From: Leptospira dzoumogneensis
GTDB taxonomy: Bacteria > Spirochaetota > Leptospiria > Leptospirales > Leptospiraceae
Reading direction: 5' to 3'
Assembly (NCBI RefSeq): GCF_004770895.1
Contig: NZ_RQHS01000019.1
Span: forward strand, 310,001 to 374,000
DNA length: 64,000 bases
How positions within the stretch are numbered: position 1 is the first letter of the stretch; every line of letters begins with the position of its first letter. Of the stretch, positions 29,161-38,611 are shown piece after piece. Both the position numbers and the translations under genes were made by a program. Under the pieces are notes generated by a model, which was not told the DNA's origin, made no database searches, and saw only the letters and a list, made by a program, of their open reading frames with translations.

Positions 29161-29994
29161 TCAGAGGGTTTTATTCCAATCTATGAACTGTTCTCCGGGC
29201 ACTCTCTGGCAATTTGGACAGAAGAAGGAATCGTGACCCAAAACATTCGCCCTGCGGATCGTGGTTCCGCAGCGAGGACATGGTTCATTCTTCCGATTTC
29301 GAACTTTTACATGGTCTCGGACCTTAAAATCCAGAGGGGCCTGTTTCTTACGGATATAATCTATAGAATCATTTAAGACGGATTTGATGCTCTGATAGAG
29401 TTGGATCTTTTCTTCTTCCGAAAGTTTATTGCATGGAGTTTTGGGATGGATCTTAGAATCAAAAAGTACCTCGTCAGCGTAAGCATTTCCTATGGCGCTG
29501 AGTTTGGTCTGGTCCATGAGAAAGACACGTGTTTGCTGGCGATTCTTATCTATTCTTTTTAAAAATTCTTCCTGGGTAAAATTTTCGGAAAGAAGGTCCA
29601 CTCCTTGGTCGGAAAACTTAGGGATCTGGGAGAAGTATTCAGGTTCCGTAAAATATACTTTTCCCATATGAACATCATCCGCATAGTTCAGGATCTTGTT
29701 TTGGAATTTGATCCGAACTGCCAGGTCCTTCTTCTTATATTTTGGATCTAAGGAGAAGCGGCCGGCAAGCATCGGATGGATGACTATATTCCTGGGACCG
29801 AATTTAAAATTCAGAAAGGGCCCGATTCTTTCCAGACTTTCAAAAGTAGAACCTATAAACGAAGTTTCTGATTTTCCACCGCTAAGATGACGAACCACAA
29901 GAGGATCTAAGATCTCTATCTCTTGGATTATCTCGCCTGGAAGTTCTTTTAAAAGACGTTCTCGAATGATAACCAGATCCGGAAGTTCGGGCAT
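29161..29994 (-). CDS. Fpg/MutM-family DNA glycosylase, divergent
   Basis: 277 residues with the MutM layout: N-terminal PELPD (catalytic Pro1 and Glu2 kept, PELPE in the classical enzyme), the helix-two-turn-helix segment LMDQTKLSAIGNAYADEVLF with the conserved Asn near 171, and a C-terminal four-Cys zinc finger (CPRCG ... CPNCQ). Two residues that hold the DNA backbone in E. coli Fpg are changed: Lys57 (RRAKYL) is Pro here (RIGPFL) and zinc-finger Arg258 (GRxT) is His (GHDS). It is therefore likely a base-excision glycosylase of altered specificity or a non-catalytic relative. Lies between the 30004 orphan gene and 5S rRNA. Confidence 0.85.
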   Translation of the reverse strand: MPELPDLVIIRERLLKELPGEIIQEIEILDPLVVRHLSGGKSETSFIGSTFESLERIGPFLNFKFGPRNIVIHPMLAGRFSLDPKYKKKDLAVRIKFQNKILNYADDVHMGKVYFTEPEYFSQIPKFSDQGVDLLSENFTQEEFLKRIDKNRQQTRVFLMDQTKLSAIGNAYADEVLFDSKIHPKTPCNKLSEEEKIQLYQSIKSVLNDSIDYIRKKQAPLDFKVRDHVKVRNRKNEPCPRCGTTIRRANVLGHDSFFCPNCQRVPGEQFIDWNKTL

Positions 29995-30003
29995 GATTAT
30001 TCC

Positions 30004-32343
30004 CTATTTCTTTTTACGGCTAGGAAGATATTTATAATATTCCACTTCGATGGTATTAATTAAGAAAGTATAATATTTTACCAGTTTTTTATCGTATTTT
30101 TTCTTTTGGGCTTCGTTCCTTAAGAACTCGGAGATTTGGTCTCTGATCAAAGGAGCCTTTAAGTCCGTATGACTTAGAATGATGGTGCTTGGCATTCCTA
30201 CCGGAACGATCTCATCCGGGATCGCGATCGTAGCTGAGTTTTGAAGAAGCGCATATTCTACAGTGGACGCGACCTTATCATCGTCTGATTCAGTTCTAAG
30301 ATGAGCCACTGATTGTCGGATATTGTCAATATTATCCCAGATCTTTTTGCGCATAGATTTGGAATCGTGGATCTTATCTTGGATCTTAGTGAATCGATTC
30401 GGGAATACAAAACGTTCTGCACCTTTTGCGATCAGACTGACTTTCTTTTCTTTAGGGCTTTCTGCTTTTCCGAAATGTTCGTCCGCATCGTCATCATCTG
30501 CGCTGGAATAATAATCGCTTACTGTGGAAATCCCGGAATAACTCGCTGCAAATCCACCACCGCCAGAAGATTTAGGAACTCCACCAGGACCGATATCCGA
30601 TTTATCTCTGTCTCTGAAGAATACTGCAAGTAATCCTCCTATCACAAGTGCAACAGGAAGTCCAACCAGGATCACACCGGCCGCATTAAAATGAACACTC
30701 GCAATCAAGAAGAATAACATTGTTCCCACAAAACCCAAGAGTCCCATGGAAAGATTTACCTTCTTAGCGAGTGCTTCACTTTTCTGGCGATCTTCTACTT
30801 CTCTTTCCATTAGGGCTGCGTCTTGTTGCAGCTTTATTACGTAATCCGCCTTGAGCATTGAATTGAGCGCAGGGTTCTTGGAACTGAGTAAAGAGGCATG
30901 GATCTCTTTTGCTATGGTGAGTTCTTTTTCGGCAGCAGGACTTACTTTTGCATCCGCTGTTAATTTGTGAAGGACGGCAGCCATATAACCTGGATCGACT
31001 GCATAGACCTCGGTGGTTCCGTCTTCTTTTTTGGTTTCTTTTACACCGAATTTAGTTTTTAGGTCCGCAATAATCTCGTTCGTATATTTGGAAACTAGTT
31101 CAGGATCTGTGATGCCCACTGCATCCAAACGTTTTTCAGGTACGAATCTATAAAGAGTCAGATTGTTTTGAGAATGATCCTTGACCTGGATATTCAGGCG
31201 GTTCTTCAAACTTTTGAATGCGCCTTCTATCTTTCTCTCGCTTAATAGAGATTTTTCTTGGATCAATTTTCGGATGATCCCGATGGACTGCCTGCAGGTC
31301 TCCGCTACTCTTTTTCCAAGATCGTCTTTTTCCTTATCGAAAGGAAAATCTTCCACGAGTTGGATGAGAGCTTCTACCTTTTCGCTGCTTTGTTTTTTGC
31401 CAGGCTCTGCATTTCCATGCAGGGTTTCAAAATCTTGGATACGGGCCCGGAATAAATTATAACCGGCTCTTTCAGAAAGTTGTTTGAGATAAGTAAGAGC
31501 AAATACTTCCAAAGCATCACTTTGCGCCCTATAATGTGCAATCACTTCCGGTTGATTTACATAAGTACCGTCCGGATTCAGTTGTAGATCATCCAAGATC
31601 AAATGATAGTCCGGAAGGATCTCTACTACCGCGCCTTTATTCTTTGCATAGTTCGCAAAATCGGCGAGGAAATCATTCATAGGAATATAACTATAAGGTT
31701 GGAAGCCTCGTCTGAGAAGACTAGCCATCTCGGATTGTAAAGAAGCAAGTTTAGGATATAACCAGATCTGTCCGCTTTTGTTTTTATGAAGAAGCATTGC
31801 TCCAGGACGATCTTCTTCCAATGCGCGGGGCTTCTTTGCTCTATTGTTTAAGATAAGATCGATTGTTTCTTCTGAAAAAGAAAAACATGCCTTTCTGTAC
31901 GGAGTAACATCGGTCTTAGCTTCTTTTTGCGGAGAAGCGATCGAGATCCTTGCCAAAACCTTGTTCCCATTTCGGACCAAGAACGGATATACCAGAGCGG
32001 ATTTATTCCTTCCCCTCTTCTCTAGATCCATCACTTGGCGAAGAGCCATATCAACAGACTGCGGAGATTTTGCCTGCTCGCTTAAGTTCCTGTATTTGTT
32101 CAGAAGTTCCCCTAGTTTATCCAGGGTAAGAAGATAAGATGGATGAACACTTTTAGAGCCGTGTTTTTCGGTCTTTTTATGCCAGTCTCTAAGTTCATCC
32201 AGGATACAACGAGCAGTGGCGGACAGTCCAACGGCTCCATCGTTTAAGAAGATATAATCCGGTGCCAGGGCCTCCAAGTCGGGGGCCTTGTTCTGACTAG
32301 AAGCCAGCTCCTCAAAGGATATTTCCTGCTCCAAGGTTTCCAT
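30004..32343 (-). CDS. large orphan membrane protein, about 779 residues
   Basis: No family recognised. A long N-terminal cytoplasmic part, two adjacent transmembrane helices near residues 535-580 ([18 protein letters not shown] and [20 protein letters not shown]), then a Gly/Ser-rich and Asp-rich linker ([11 protein letters not shown]) and a C-terminal domain starting [12 protein letters not shown]. Start at ATG 32343, with GGTG upstream; a TTG at 32403 would add 20 residues. Ten bases before mutM on the same strand. Linker plus C-domain layout is like that of the 20593 orphan, so the two may be distant paralogues; that needs a profile comparison. Confidence 0.65.
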   Translation of the reverse strand: METLEQEISFEELASSQNKAPDLEALAPDYIFLNDGAVGLSATARCILDELRDWHKKTEKHGSKSVHPSYLLTLDKLGELLNKYRNLSEQAKSPQSVDMALRQVMDLEKRGRNKSALVYPFLVRNGNKVLARISIASPQKEAKTDVTPYRKACFSFSEETIDLILNNRAKKPRALEEDRPGAMLLHKNKSGQIWLYPKLASLQSEMASLLRRGFQPYSYIPMNDFLADFANYAKNKGAVVEILPDYHLILDDLQLNPDGTYVNQPEVIAHYRAQSDALEVFALTYLKQLSERAGYNLFRARIQDFETLHGNAEPGKKQSSEKVEALIQLVEDFPFDKEKDDLGKRVAETCRQSIGIIRKLIQEKSLLSERKIEGAFKSLKNRLNIQVKDHSQNNLTLYRFVPEKRLDAVGITDPELVSKYTNEIIADLKTKFGVKETKKEDGTTEVYAVDPGYMAAVLHKLTADAKVSPAAEKELTIAKEIHASLLSSKNPALNSMLKADYVIKLQQDAALMEREVEDRQKSEALAKKVNLSMGLLGFVGTMLFFLIASVHFNAAGVILVGLPVALVIGGLLAVFFRDRDKSDIGPGGVPKSSGGGGFAASYSGISTVSDYYSSADDDDADEHFGKAESPKEKKVSLIAKGAERFVFPNRFTKIQDKIHDSKSMRKKIWDNIDNIRQSVAHLRTESDDDKVASTVEYALLQNSATIAIPDEIVPVGMPSTIILSHTDLKAPLIRDQISEFLRNEAQKKKYDKKLVKYYTFLINTIEVEYYKYLPSRKKK

Positions 32344-32474
32344 GTTTTGCACCGTATCGGAACAACAATCCGAGTTAGGAAATTTTCTATCGTTTCCTTC
32401 CAACCAAGATCTTTAAAAGAAAGGGAGAATGAAACAATTTTATTCCGCTTAATATTGGCTGAAATTAGATCGGA

Positions 32475-33731
32475 TCAATCCGTATAAGTACCTAGAATTT
32501 CGCCTATTTTTCGTATTCCTTCTTGGATTTCCGAATCTTCTCTGGCAAAACTCATGCGGATGGAATCCTCACCGTAACTATCTCGGTTACGCGTAACAGG
32601 ATAGAAATATTTGCCTGGTACGATAATGACCCCTTTTTCTTTCAATAGGGGATATATTTCGGAAATTTTTTTGCGAAGTCCCGCGAATTGGACCCAAAGA
32701 AAAAAGGCACCCTCACTTTCGTGGATCCTATACTTTAACTTTCCCTTCCATTCTCTTCGGATAGAAGAAATTGCAAGTTCCCTTTTTTTGAGGTAATACG
32801 GTTTTACTATGTCTCGAGAGAGTTTAAGCCATTCTCCGGATCTCACAAATTCCAAAGCTATGTATTGGCCCAGATTTCCTCCTGCCAAGTTCAGAACTGC
32901 ATTCGCTTTATTTAATGCTTTTATAATTTCAGGATCTCCTAAAACGAAACCGGTCCTGACACCAGGCAGGCCTATTTTAGAAAAACTGAAACTTTGGACC
33001 ATTCCTTCCGAATGAAAAAGTTTCTCATCCGAAAAAATGATCCCTGGAAAAGGAAACCCATATGCGTTATCCAATAAGAACGGGATCTTTTTGTTTTTCG
33101 CAAACTTAAGGATCTGTTCTAATTCTTCCCTCTTCGCAACTCTTCCGGTTGGATTTGTAGGACGGGACAATACCACACATCCAAGATCCTCTTTTATATT
33201 ATCAAAAGAAGAAGGGTCCAACTCATAACGAAATCCGTCTTCCGAAGTGGCGACTTCTTTGCCTAAAGAATAAGAGAAAGAGTCAGGATTAATAGGCTGG
33301 TCCAAGTAGCCTATGTATTCAGGTAAAACGGGTAAGAAGATTTTTTTAAAAGAGCCGTCCTCGAATCTTCCTGAATAAAAATTTAGCAAAAGATAAAACG
33401 CGTTTTGAGAACCGCTAGTGATCGCGATCCGGTCCTTAGAGATTGGGGTTCCGGTTTCGGAACTTAATAAGGAGGCAAGTGTTTCTAATGTTTCCTCTTT
33501 TCCTGTGGGAGTTTCATACTTTCCCAAAATAGAATCCCAGGCCCCGGATTCTGAGAATTTGTTTAAGATCTTTCTCCAAACTTCTTCTACTTCAGGGATT
33601 AAGGCTGGGCTTCCGCCGCCCAACATGGAGGTCCCCGGAGAAAGATTGCCCAGGTCCTCCATCAATTGGCCGATCCCTGTTTGGTTACGGAATCTGGCAC
33701 CGAATTCAGAAAAAAGGAAATCTTGGCCCAT
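32475..33731 (-). CDS. avtA: valine-pyruvate aminotransferase AvtA
   Basis: PLP-dependent transaminase of fold type I making alanine from pyruvate and valine. 418 residues from the ATG at 33731, which gives the same N-terminal register as E. coli AvtA (417 residues): FSEFGARFRNQTGIGQLMEDL followed by MLGGGSPALIPEV. Further signs are SRPTNPTGRV near 180, LLDNAYGFPFPG, and the PLP lysine in SFSKIGLPGVRTGF near 247. An in-frame TTG at 33758 is less likely. Divergent from the cyclase gene. Confidence 0.9.
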   Translation of the reverse strand: MGQDFLFSEFGARFRNQTGIGQLMEDLGNLSPGTSMLGGGSPALIPEVEEVWRKILNKFSESGAWDSILGKYETPTGKEETLETLASLLSSETGTPISKDRIAITSGSQNAFYLLLNFYSGRFEDGSFKKIFLPVLPEYIGYLDQPINPDSFSYSLGKEVATSEDGFRYELDPSSFDNIKEDLGCVVLSRPTNPTGRVAKREELEQILKFAKNKKIPFLLDNAYGFPFPGIIFSDEKLFHSEGMVQSFSFSKIGLPGVRTGFVLGDPEIIKALNKANAVLNLAGGNLGQYIALEFVRSGEWLKLSRDIVKPYYLKKRELAISSIRREWKGKLKYRIHESEGAFFLWVQFAGLRKKISEIYPLLKEKGVIIVPGKYFYPVTRNRDSYGEDSIRMSFAREDSEIQEGIRKIGEILGTYTD

Positions 33732-33829
33732 AAGGTTATTCCACTTTTCTTTTTGCAAAACTGCCGAAAAGATAATCTAAGAGAGGAAGGAATTTTTTTA
33801 TTCTCCTAACAACCTCTCTGGAGAGACCG

Positions 33830-35773
33830 ATGCAAACGATCGATTCCATCGACTACAATGATATGTTGGATCCGAATACCTTGGACCTTCAGACCTACTT
33901 GGAAAAATATCCTTGGGACGAAAAATGGACCTCTTTGGCGGAGCCCATCGAAAAGCTTTGGAAATTCGATCTGGAAGTTTCTCCTGAAGAAGTATGGCCT
34001 TGGCTGATAGACACTTCTTCTTTTAATAAAAGGATAGATATTCCTGAAATGAAATTTCAGGAGATCAACGGCCGACTTTTCGGTAAGTCCAAAAACGCAG
34101 GTATCCCTGCCGAATGGGAAGAAGTTCCCTGGGAGTGGGAATACTGCAAACAACTCAATAACGCACGCATTTATTCCAAAGGATTCGCTTACTATGTAAG
34201 AGTCCGATATCTTGTTTATCCGCTGGAAGAAGGTTCCACAAGACTATTCGTGTACTTCGGCTGGATCCCTAAAGGTTGGCTCGGAAAAACTCTTTTAAAG
34301 TTCGGAATGATCCAACTCGAAAAAGCCTACGCCAAAGGTTTAAAAGGTGTAGTAGAAGACGTAATCAAAACAAGATCTTATAGTTGGCTAGGGCCGAGTG
34401 CGTTAAGTATAATCAAAGAATCCAAATCGGAAAAAAATCCGGTCTTTCCCGCCAGAATGCAGCAGATACGAGTCGGATATATTCGAGAAGGACAACCTAG
34501 GGAACTAGTTGATAGAGTTTTAAATTATATTTTAGACGCCGACGAATCCGATCTTTATCGGATCAGGATCAAATCATTATCCAAAGCTTGGAAGATCCCC
34601 GAAAAAGAACTACTGCTCGTATTTTTACACGGATGCAGATTGGGTTTATTTACAATGAGCTGGGATGTGGTGTGTCCGCATTGTAGAGGAGTCAGAACAG
34701 AAGCACAACATTTAGGAGATCTTCCTACAAGAGATACCTGCGAAGTTTGTGAGATACAATTCGAAGCTAACCAATTGAATTCTATAGAGATCACTTTTCA
34801 TGTTCATCCTTCTATCAGAGAAGTGCAAAAAAGAATGTTCTGCGCGGCGGAACCGGCGACCAAAAGCCATATCAGATTCCAAAAATATTTGGATTCCGGA
34901 GAAACATATAATTCAAAACTTCTACTTTCTCCAGGAGTTTACAGACTTAGAGTGAACGGAGAAAAAAATTATTCTTTATTAGAGATCAAAGAAGAAGTCC
35001 CGAATGAAACCTTAGTTTGGAAAACAGACGAGACCCCGGAACAAATAGAGATCGCAGACCATCCTAAACTAATCTTGGAAAATCTTTCTTCTTCCAGAAA
35101 AGGTTTTGTGATCGAAGAAAGAAAAGAAGACCAAGATTGCCTCAGACCTACCGATCTATTCAATTTCCAAGACTTTAGAGATCTATTCTCCCAAGAGGCT
35201 CTTTCCACGGATCTGCAATTGGATATCGGAGTGCAGACTATCTTGTTCACGGATATTGTGGGCTCCACAAAATTCTATTATAATAAGGGAGACTCCGGCG
35301 CATTCTCCGAAGTCAGATACCACTTTGTCGAAGTTTATAAAGTAGTGAGAGAATTCCAAGGAGCAGTTGTCAAAACGATAGGAGACGCTGTGATGGCAGC
35401 CTTTCCTTCTCCCAGTGCTGCTGTAGAAGCTTCCGTAAGACTCCAAGAATTTTTCTCGGAAGAAAACACTGAGACTCCAATCCGAATTCGAATCAGTTTA
35501 CACACAGGGCCTTGTTTGGCTGTGAACCTAAATAGTAATATAGATTATTTCGGGAACACGGTAAACTTTGCAGCAAAGTTACAAGCGATCGCAGACGGAG
35601 GAGAAGTGGTATTCTCAGAAACGGTCTTTAGAGAAAAACAGCTCCGCCAATTGATGACAGAAAAAGGTTGGAAAGTAAAAAGAGTGAAATTCCACCAAAG
35701 CTGGATCAATGAGGAAACCCAAGCTTATAAATTGGTGTTTAGCGGTTTAACTTCGACGGAAGAAACTAAATAA
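33830..35773 (+). CDS. adenylate/guanylate cyclase with SRPBCC, zinc-ribbon and DUF5939-like region
   Basis: 647 residues, no membrane segment. Residues about 40-190 look like an SRPBCC ligand-binding fold (KLWKFDLEVSPEEVWPWLIDTSSFNKR). The middle has a four-Cys ribbon (CPHC ... CEVC, about 281-307) and the region I associate with DUF5939. Residues about 460-640 are a class III cyclase domain with both metal-binding aspartates, in FTDIVGST and GDAVMAAF, and the later ISLHTGP and YFGNTVNFAAKL. It should make cAMP or cGMP in response to a hydrophobic ligand; nucleotide and ligand are unknown. Good ribosome site (GGAGAG). Confidence 0.85.
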   Translation: MQTIDSIDYNDMLDPNTLDLQTYLEKYPWDEKWTSLAEPIEKLWKFDLEVSPEEVWPWLIDTSSFNKRIDIPEMKFQEINGRLFGKSKNAGIPAEWEEVPWEWEYCKQLNNARIYSKGFAYYVRVRYLVYPLEEGSTRLFVYFGWIPKGWLGKTLLKFGMIQLEKAYAKGLKGVVEDVIKTRSYSWLGPSALSIIKESKSEKNPVFPARMQQIRVGYIREGQPRELVDRVLNYILDADESDLYRIRIKSLSKAWKIPEKELLLVFLHGCRLGLFTMSWDVVCPHCRGVRTEAQHLGDLPTRDTCEVCEIQFEANQLNSIEITFHVHPSIREVQKRMFCAAEPATKSHIRFQKYLDSGETYNSKLLLSPGVYRLRVNGEKNYSLLEIKEEVPNETLVWKTDETPEQIEIADHPKLILENLSSSRKGFVIEERKEDQDCLRPTDLFNFQDFRDLFSQEALSTDLQLDIGVQTILFTDIVGSTKFYYNKGDSGAFSEVRYHFVEVYKVVREFQGAVVKTIGDAVMAAFPSPSAAVEASVRLQEFFSEENTETPIRIRISLHTGPCLAVNLNSNIDYFGNTVNFAAKLQAIADGGEVVFSETVFREKQLRQLMTEKGWKVKRVKFHQSWINEETQAYKLVFSGLTSTEETK

Positions 35774-35831
35774 AAACCGAATTGCAAGAACTCAAACAAA
35801 CCGGATAATACCCGAACCATAGAGCAAAATT

Positions 35832-36206
35832 ATGATCTTTAAAATAGTCTCTTTTCTTTTAGCCGCTTATTTCATTTTCGCAGGTGCGGTTCAGTATAAT
35901 GATCCCGACCCGCTGCATTGGATGTTATTATATTTCACTTCTTCCTTAGCTTGTATACTCGCAGCTCTTGATAAGGACAAACTTCCTTTATTGTATGCGG
36001 TCATCGGTATGGCTGGAATTGAGATCGCAGCTACGGTTGACGGGTTCTTCGATTGGCTACGAACAGGAAATGAAAATCTGATCACTGCAAAGATGACCGA
36101 TGAAAAACCGTATATAGAATTAGGAAGAGAGTTTTTAGGAGCGTTGATCAGTATCGTAGTCATTACCTGGCTTTGGTATAGAAAACGTCCTAAAAATTCT
36201 AAGTAG
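35832..36206 (+). CDS. TMEM220-family small membrane protein
   Basis: 124 residues with about four transmembrane helices (3-20, 28-45, 52-68, 98-116). The QYNDPDPLHWMLLY motif after the first helix is the hallmark of the transmembrane 220 family, found in bacteria and animals and without known function. It lies 58 bp after the cyclase and 10 bp before the patatin gene on the same strand, so it may be co-transcribed with both. Confidence 0.75.
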   Translation: MIFKIVSFLLAAYFIFAGAVQYNDPDPLHWMLLYFTSSLACILAALDKDKLPLLYAVIGMAGIEIAATVDGFFDWLRTGNENLITAKMTDEKPYIELGREFLGALISIVVITWLWYRKRPKNSK

Positions 36207-36216
36207 CAGATTCCCC

Positions 36217-37101
36217 ATGTCATCTCTTCCAAAATTTACCCAAAAGAAAAAAGGAAAAGCCCTTATCATAGAAGGTGGAGGAATGAGAGGTTCCTTTGCT
36301 GGGGGAGTACTTTCTTCAATGGCTCCTACTTACCCTCCTAGTAAATTCGATCTGATCGTTGCAGTCTCTTCCGGTTCTTGTTCTTCCGCATATTATGTTA
36401 CGGAACCGAACCCTTCTTCCGAAGATATAGAAAGAGCACTTGATATTTGGAGAAAAGAATTAGCAGGAAATCATCTCATCTCTTTGTGGAATCTTTTTAG
36501 AGGCAAAAGAATATTAGACCAAGATTATCTAATAGATCATATTTTCCAAGAGAAGGTACCGATCAAAGTAGAGGTATTGAAACAAAAGAAGACCGTACCC
36601 TTCTATATTGTGGTCAGTAATTTTAGAACCTTACAGCCTGAATACATAAGAGCCACTTCTCAAAACCTTTTTCCTCTATTAAGAGCCGCGACTTCTTTGC
36701 CAATCGCAACCAAAGGATATGGCCTATTGGAAAACTCAAAGTATACGGACGGCGGGGTCTTAGATCCTATTCCGGTAGAAGCTGTATTATCCGCAGGTTA
36801 TAAAGATATTACGGTCATTCTTACAAAACCTATGGATTTTAGATTAACTCCTACAAGTCCTTTGCTGGGAAGTTTGGCATTTCCTAAATTTCCGGAAATG
36901 GGAAAGGCATTTATAGAACAAAGATTTAATCGTTATAACCGGGCTATGGAAATACTGAACAATCCGCCTAAAGGGATCCGTTTCGAAATTATAGCCCCCG
37001 AAAAAACACTCCCTGCGGGAAGAATGACCACAAATGCAAACCTGCTAACCGAAAATGTTCGTTTAGGAATAGAGCTCGGAAAAAAGGTTTTTACTAAGTA
37101 A
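36217..37101 (+). CDS. patatin-like phospholipase
   Basis: 294 residues. Oxyanion-hole motif IIEGGGMRGSFAGG (about 17-30), nucleophile elbow in VAVSSGSCSSAYY near 50 (AxSxG rather than strict GxSxG), and the catalytic Asp in TDGGVLDPIPVEAVL near 185. This Ser-Asp dyad set is that of the YjjU type of patatin hydrolases, which deacylate phospholipids. No signal peptide, so probably cytoplasmic. Follows the TMEM220-like gene by 10 bp; the following hydrolase gene is separated by the hairpin at 37129-37166. Confidence 0.9.
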   Translation: MSSLPKFTQKKKGKALIIEGGGMRGSFAGGVLSSMAPTYPPSKFDLIVAVSSGSCSSAYYVTEPNPSSEDIERALDIWRKELAGNHLISLWNLFRGKRILDQDYLIDHIFQEKVPIKVEVLKQKKTVPFYIVVSNFRTLQPEYIRATSQNLFPLLRAATSLPIATKGYGLLENSKYTDGGVLDPIPVEAVLSAGYKDITVILTKPMDFRLTPTSPLLGSLAFPKFPEMGKAFIEQRFNRYNRAMEILNNPPKGIRFEIIAPEKTLPAGRMTTNANLLTENVRLGIELGKKVFTK

Positions 37102-37128
37102 AAATCCCCTTAGGTCTGTCCAATTTCT

Positions 37129-37166
37129 AAAACCTCAATTGATATAAAGATATCAAAAGAGGTTTT
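37129..37166 (+). promoter_or_regulatory. long hairpin burying the ribosome-binding site of the next gene
   Basis: AAAACCTC (37129-37136) pairs with GAGGTTTT (37159-37166), and TTGATAT (37139-37145) with ATATCAA (37150-37156), around a four-base loop; only an AA/AA internal loop interrupts. The GAGG ribosome site lies in the right arm and the arm ends at the ATG (37167). The A/U-rich stem fits an RNA thermometer or translational switch; it could also act as a terminator of the patatin gene, though its T-run is only four. Confidence 0.6.
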
Positions 37167-38108
37167 ATGAAACGTATCTTATTATGGTCCATCCTGACCA
37201 TTCTACTACTCATCTCAATATTTATGAGCTTTGGGATTTGGTCCGCAAGCAATCAGTTATTATTTCCTGTTTGGAGAGATAACCAGGAATTCTCCGCGTG
37301 CAGCCCTGAAACGGAAGAACATTGGGGGCCATCCTGTGGAAATTTAAGAAATTCTAATGAATTCCGATTCGAAGAACTCAAGATAAAATCTATAAACGGA
37401 TTCGATCTTCCTGCTTGGAAAATCGGCACACTCAAAAATGGAAAAGGAAAACCAAAAGGTGCCGTCCTTTTAGTACACGGAGGAGGAAGTGACAAGAGGG
37501 AAATGACAAAACATATCCGCTTCTTTTTGAAAAGAGGATTGGATGTTTTTAGTTTTGATTTCGGTTGTCATGGAGAAGCAGGCTGCGCGATCCCAGGACT
37601 CAGCTACGGTTATAGAGAATCCAAAGACGTGCTGTCTGTTTATCGGTATCTTTCAGAAAGATACGACCGGATCTACGCATTGGGAAGTTCCGTAGGAGCT
37701 TCTTCCATTCTGATCTCTTTGCCTGAGATGCAAAAACTATCTGCGGTAATCGCCGAAAATCCAATGTATAATTTTGAAAGATTGATCTTAGAATTTCCCG
37801 GAACCTCAAAAGATATTCCAGCTTTGTTTTCTTATCTTCTGATCCGACTCACTCAATTCAGAGGTAAATTCGAATCTATTCCAAGCCCCGCGAGTTCTTT
37901 AGAGAACGTCAATTCCGCTCCGATCTTATTCATTCATAGCAAAGAAGACCGGGTAGTTCCTTTTCAACAAAGCCAGGACTTAGCCAATATTTATAAAGGA
38001 CCGAAAGAACTTTGGCTTTTGGAAAAAGGAGACCATGGTTCCGCTCGGAAGATAGATCCGGGTGAATATGAGAGAAGGTTGAATGCCTTTTTGGATCGTT
38101 TAAAATGA
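37167..38108 (+). CDS. alpha/beta-hydrolase, membrane anchored or secreted
   Basis: 313 residues. The N-terminus is a hydrophobic signal-anchor (LLWSILTILLLISIFMSFGIW). The fold motifs are AVLLVHGGGSDKREM (oxyanion strand), LGSSVGASS (nucleophile elbow, GxSxG, near 171), LFIHSKEDRVVPF (acid) and EKGDHGSA (His near 290). The substrate is unknown; relatives with this architecture are esterases. The ATG follows the hairpin described at 37129 with no gap, so expression is probably controlled at translation. Confidence 0.82.
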   Translation: MKRILLWSILTILLLISIFMSFGIWSASNQLLFPVWRDNQEFSACSPETEEHWGPSCGNLRNSNEFRFEELKIKSINGFDLPAWKIGTLKNGKGKPKGAVLLVHGGGSDKREMTKHIRFFLKRGLDVFSFDFGCHGEAGCAIPGLSYGYRESKDVLSVYRYLSERYDRIYALGSSVGASSILISLPEMQKLSAVIAENPMYNFERLILEFPGTSKDIPALFSYLLIRLTQFRGKFESIPSPASSLENVNSAPILFIHSKEDRVVPFQQSQDLANIYKGPKELWLLEKGDHGSARKIDPGEYERRLNAFLDRLK

Positions 38109-38188
38109 TTTGAAAGATTAGAATGGGTTCGGCGTTACGCAGTCTCACTTCGAACCCCTCAGATTTTATTTTATTTGAAAAATTTCAA

Positions 38189-38532
38189 TGGAGACGCCGG
38201 GGTTCGAACCCGGGTCCTATTGCGCCTCAATGGGGCCTCTACATGTTTGTCTTATGTTTTAAATCTCGAAAGGCCTTAGCCCACAAGCAGGCGTGTCCTT
38301 CCTATTCGATCCAAATACTCTCTAAATCGTGAACCGAAAACCGATCTAAAAAGTCTCCCGTTTAAGGCAGAAGAAAAACCACCGGGAGAGTAAGCCTTTC
38401 TTCCGTAGTAGCGATTAAGCTGCTAGTGCTAATTCGTTGTTAGCGTTTAATGTTTTGAAGGTTTTTAAGAGGCCCCTCACCCCTACATGCCACCACATCT
38501 TAACTACAACAGTCGAAACCTAATTCGTCCCC
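38189..38532 (-). ncRNA. ssrA: transfer-messenger RNA (tmRNA)
   Basis: About 344 nt. The minus strand begins GGGGACGAATTAGG and ends with a T-arm (ACCCGGGTTCGAACCCC) and CGTCTCC. The acceptor stem pairs GGGGACG with CGTCTCC in seven pairs including one G-U. The CCA tail is not encoded (ATTG follows), so it must be added. The tag reading frame 38444-38415 gives ANNELALAA then TAA. Rescues stalled ribosomes with SmpB. No intron and no two-piece form. Confidence 0.97.
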
Positions 38533-38611
38533 GTAGATTTAATGATTAGACTAAAAATCCGTTGAGCTAGTCAGGAAATCAAGAAAAAGTAGATCGGTTG
38601 GTGCTTCTATT

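Noticed and set aside
38109..38188. Integration (att) site at the tmRNA 3' end
   Set aside because: The nearby GGGTTCG...CGAACCC repeat is short, the flanks do not repeat the tmRNA 3' end and no integrase is present.
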